Assembly: GCA_905221605.1 (NCBI GenBank)
Contig: CAJNDS010002387.1
Span: 367,501 to 431,500, forward strand
DNA length: 64,000 nt
Source of the DNA: Symbiodinium natans
Lineage: Eukaryota; Sar; Dinophyceae; Suessiales; Symbiodiniaceae
Reading direction: 5' to 3'
This document shows, in pieces, positions 63,278-64,000 of the stretch. Each line of letters begins with the position of its first letter. Position 1 is the stretch's first letter. Below the pieces are notes generated by a model. That model was not told where the DNA came from. It did not search any database and saw only the letters and a list, made by a program, of their open reading frames with translations. Position numbers and translations under genes: made by a program.

Positions 63278-64000
63278 AGTCTGCTTATCAGATGAGTCCT
63301 TTGCGCGCAAAGCTCTTGTGCCAGGAGAATCGCGACAATCTTGATCATGAGCATGCCTCTGTTAATTCCTAACACAAGAAAAAGAACTCACACAGAACAA
63401 GAACTCGATGAGCCTTTGTCGTTGCAGTCTTCTTTGTCGTCAAGGTCCGAAACATTATCTTCTTCGCCAAAGTGTCGCCTTAAACATTGAAGCGTGCAGG
63501 GTTGTAGAGAGACATTCGAATCTTAGATGCAGCTCAGAAACACCAAGTAAAGATACTGTCCATCTTCAAGCAAAACCCGATGGGCTTCCCTGCAGTCATG
63601 GTAATGCATTGTTTTCGATTATATTTTAGTAAAACAAATAGTTATAATAATACTAGTATTACTAAAAATATTAATAATATCAATGATACGAAAATAAAAT
63701 AATAATAATAATACAAGCTAAGCCACACTGATGCTGTCCGCGAGGAAGGCTGAAGATCTCATCATCAATATTTGGATTTGTTGCAGCGGTCGATCTGAAT
63801 ACATACATGCTTGATAAAATTTCTTATAGAAATGTATAATTGTAACATATTCATGTATGCTAAGAATATTAACGTTCTTGCAACCTCCAGGTCCAGACAA
63901 TGTCAGAGCAGTGGTCAGCTGCACGAGACCTTAGACAATATACGCGCGTGCGGTGATGTTATCATGCGGTCTCAAAGGAACTGAGGCCTTTACTCCATCT
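63278..64000 (+). repeat. Duplicated block, copy 2 (runs off the window)
   Basis: Matches 60998-61716, with a small AATAAT expansion at 63700-63712. The match continues to the last base, so the right boundary is unknown. Confidence 0.9.

Overview
This window looks like nuclear DNA of a dinoflagellate or a close relative. Four things point there. The plant/alveolate-type telomere unit TTTAGGG (and CCCTAAA) occurs in dozens of interstitial arrays. All six introns of the best gene (31.5-36.1 kb) end in AG followed by G, a dinoflagellate habit. Some introns fit GC or GA donors better than GT. Several introns are short inverted-repeat elements of the 'introner' type. No rRNA, tRNA, CRISPR or bacterial operon structure was seen. 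The taxon is inferred, not proven.

Layout. 1-2.4 kb holds the 3' end of a gene (exons 655-740 and 2328-2387). 5.2-5.8 kb holds a complete intronless Mpv17/PMP22-family membrane protein gene. 10.4-25.5 kb holds pieces of an adenylate-kinase-domain gene; exons of 55-104 bp are separated by introns of up to about 4 kb packed with telomeric arrays, minisatellites and duplications. 26-30 kb has further isolated exon-like islands. 31.5-36.1 kb is a seven-exon gene of about 1290 codons: a secreted/lumenal lipid-binding (TULIP/BPI-like) half followed by about eight membrane segments, the last of which resemble PqiA-type membrane proteins. 38-48 kb again has scattered exon-like islands. 48.6-57.3 kb holds a run of about a dozen small exons whose phases agree and which appear to encode one unrecognised multi-pass membrane protein. 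From about 57.5 kb the composition changes: perfect arrays stop, and AT-richer satellite DNA with decayed telomere-like words follows (alternating units 57.8-60.1 kb, then a 2.28-kb-spaced duplication at 61.0 and 63.3 kb).

Main observation. Interstitial telomeric arrays are tied to exon-intron structure. Many exons end exactly where an array begins, so that a last exon-side or array G plus TTTAGGG gives the donor GTTTAGGG. Several exons start where an array ends in CCCTAAACAG, CCCAG or TTTAG followed by G. At least five arrays are flanked by 17-25 bp direct duplications of unique, often coding, sequence, as insertion into staggered breaks would give. Arrays also interrupt introner elements. 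The sequence therefore suggests two intron-making or intron-enlarging processes in one locus: TIR introners and telomeric-repeat insertion.

Limits. Exon calls outside the Mpv17 gene and the 31.5-36.1 kb gene rest on reading frame, phase and splice-site logic only. Transcripts would settle them.
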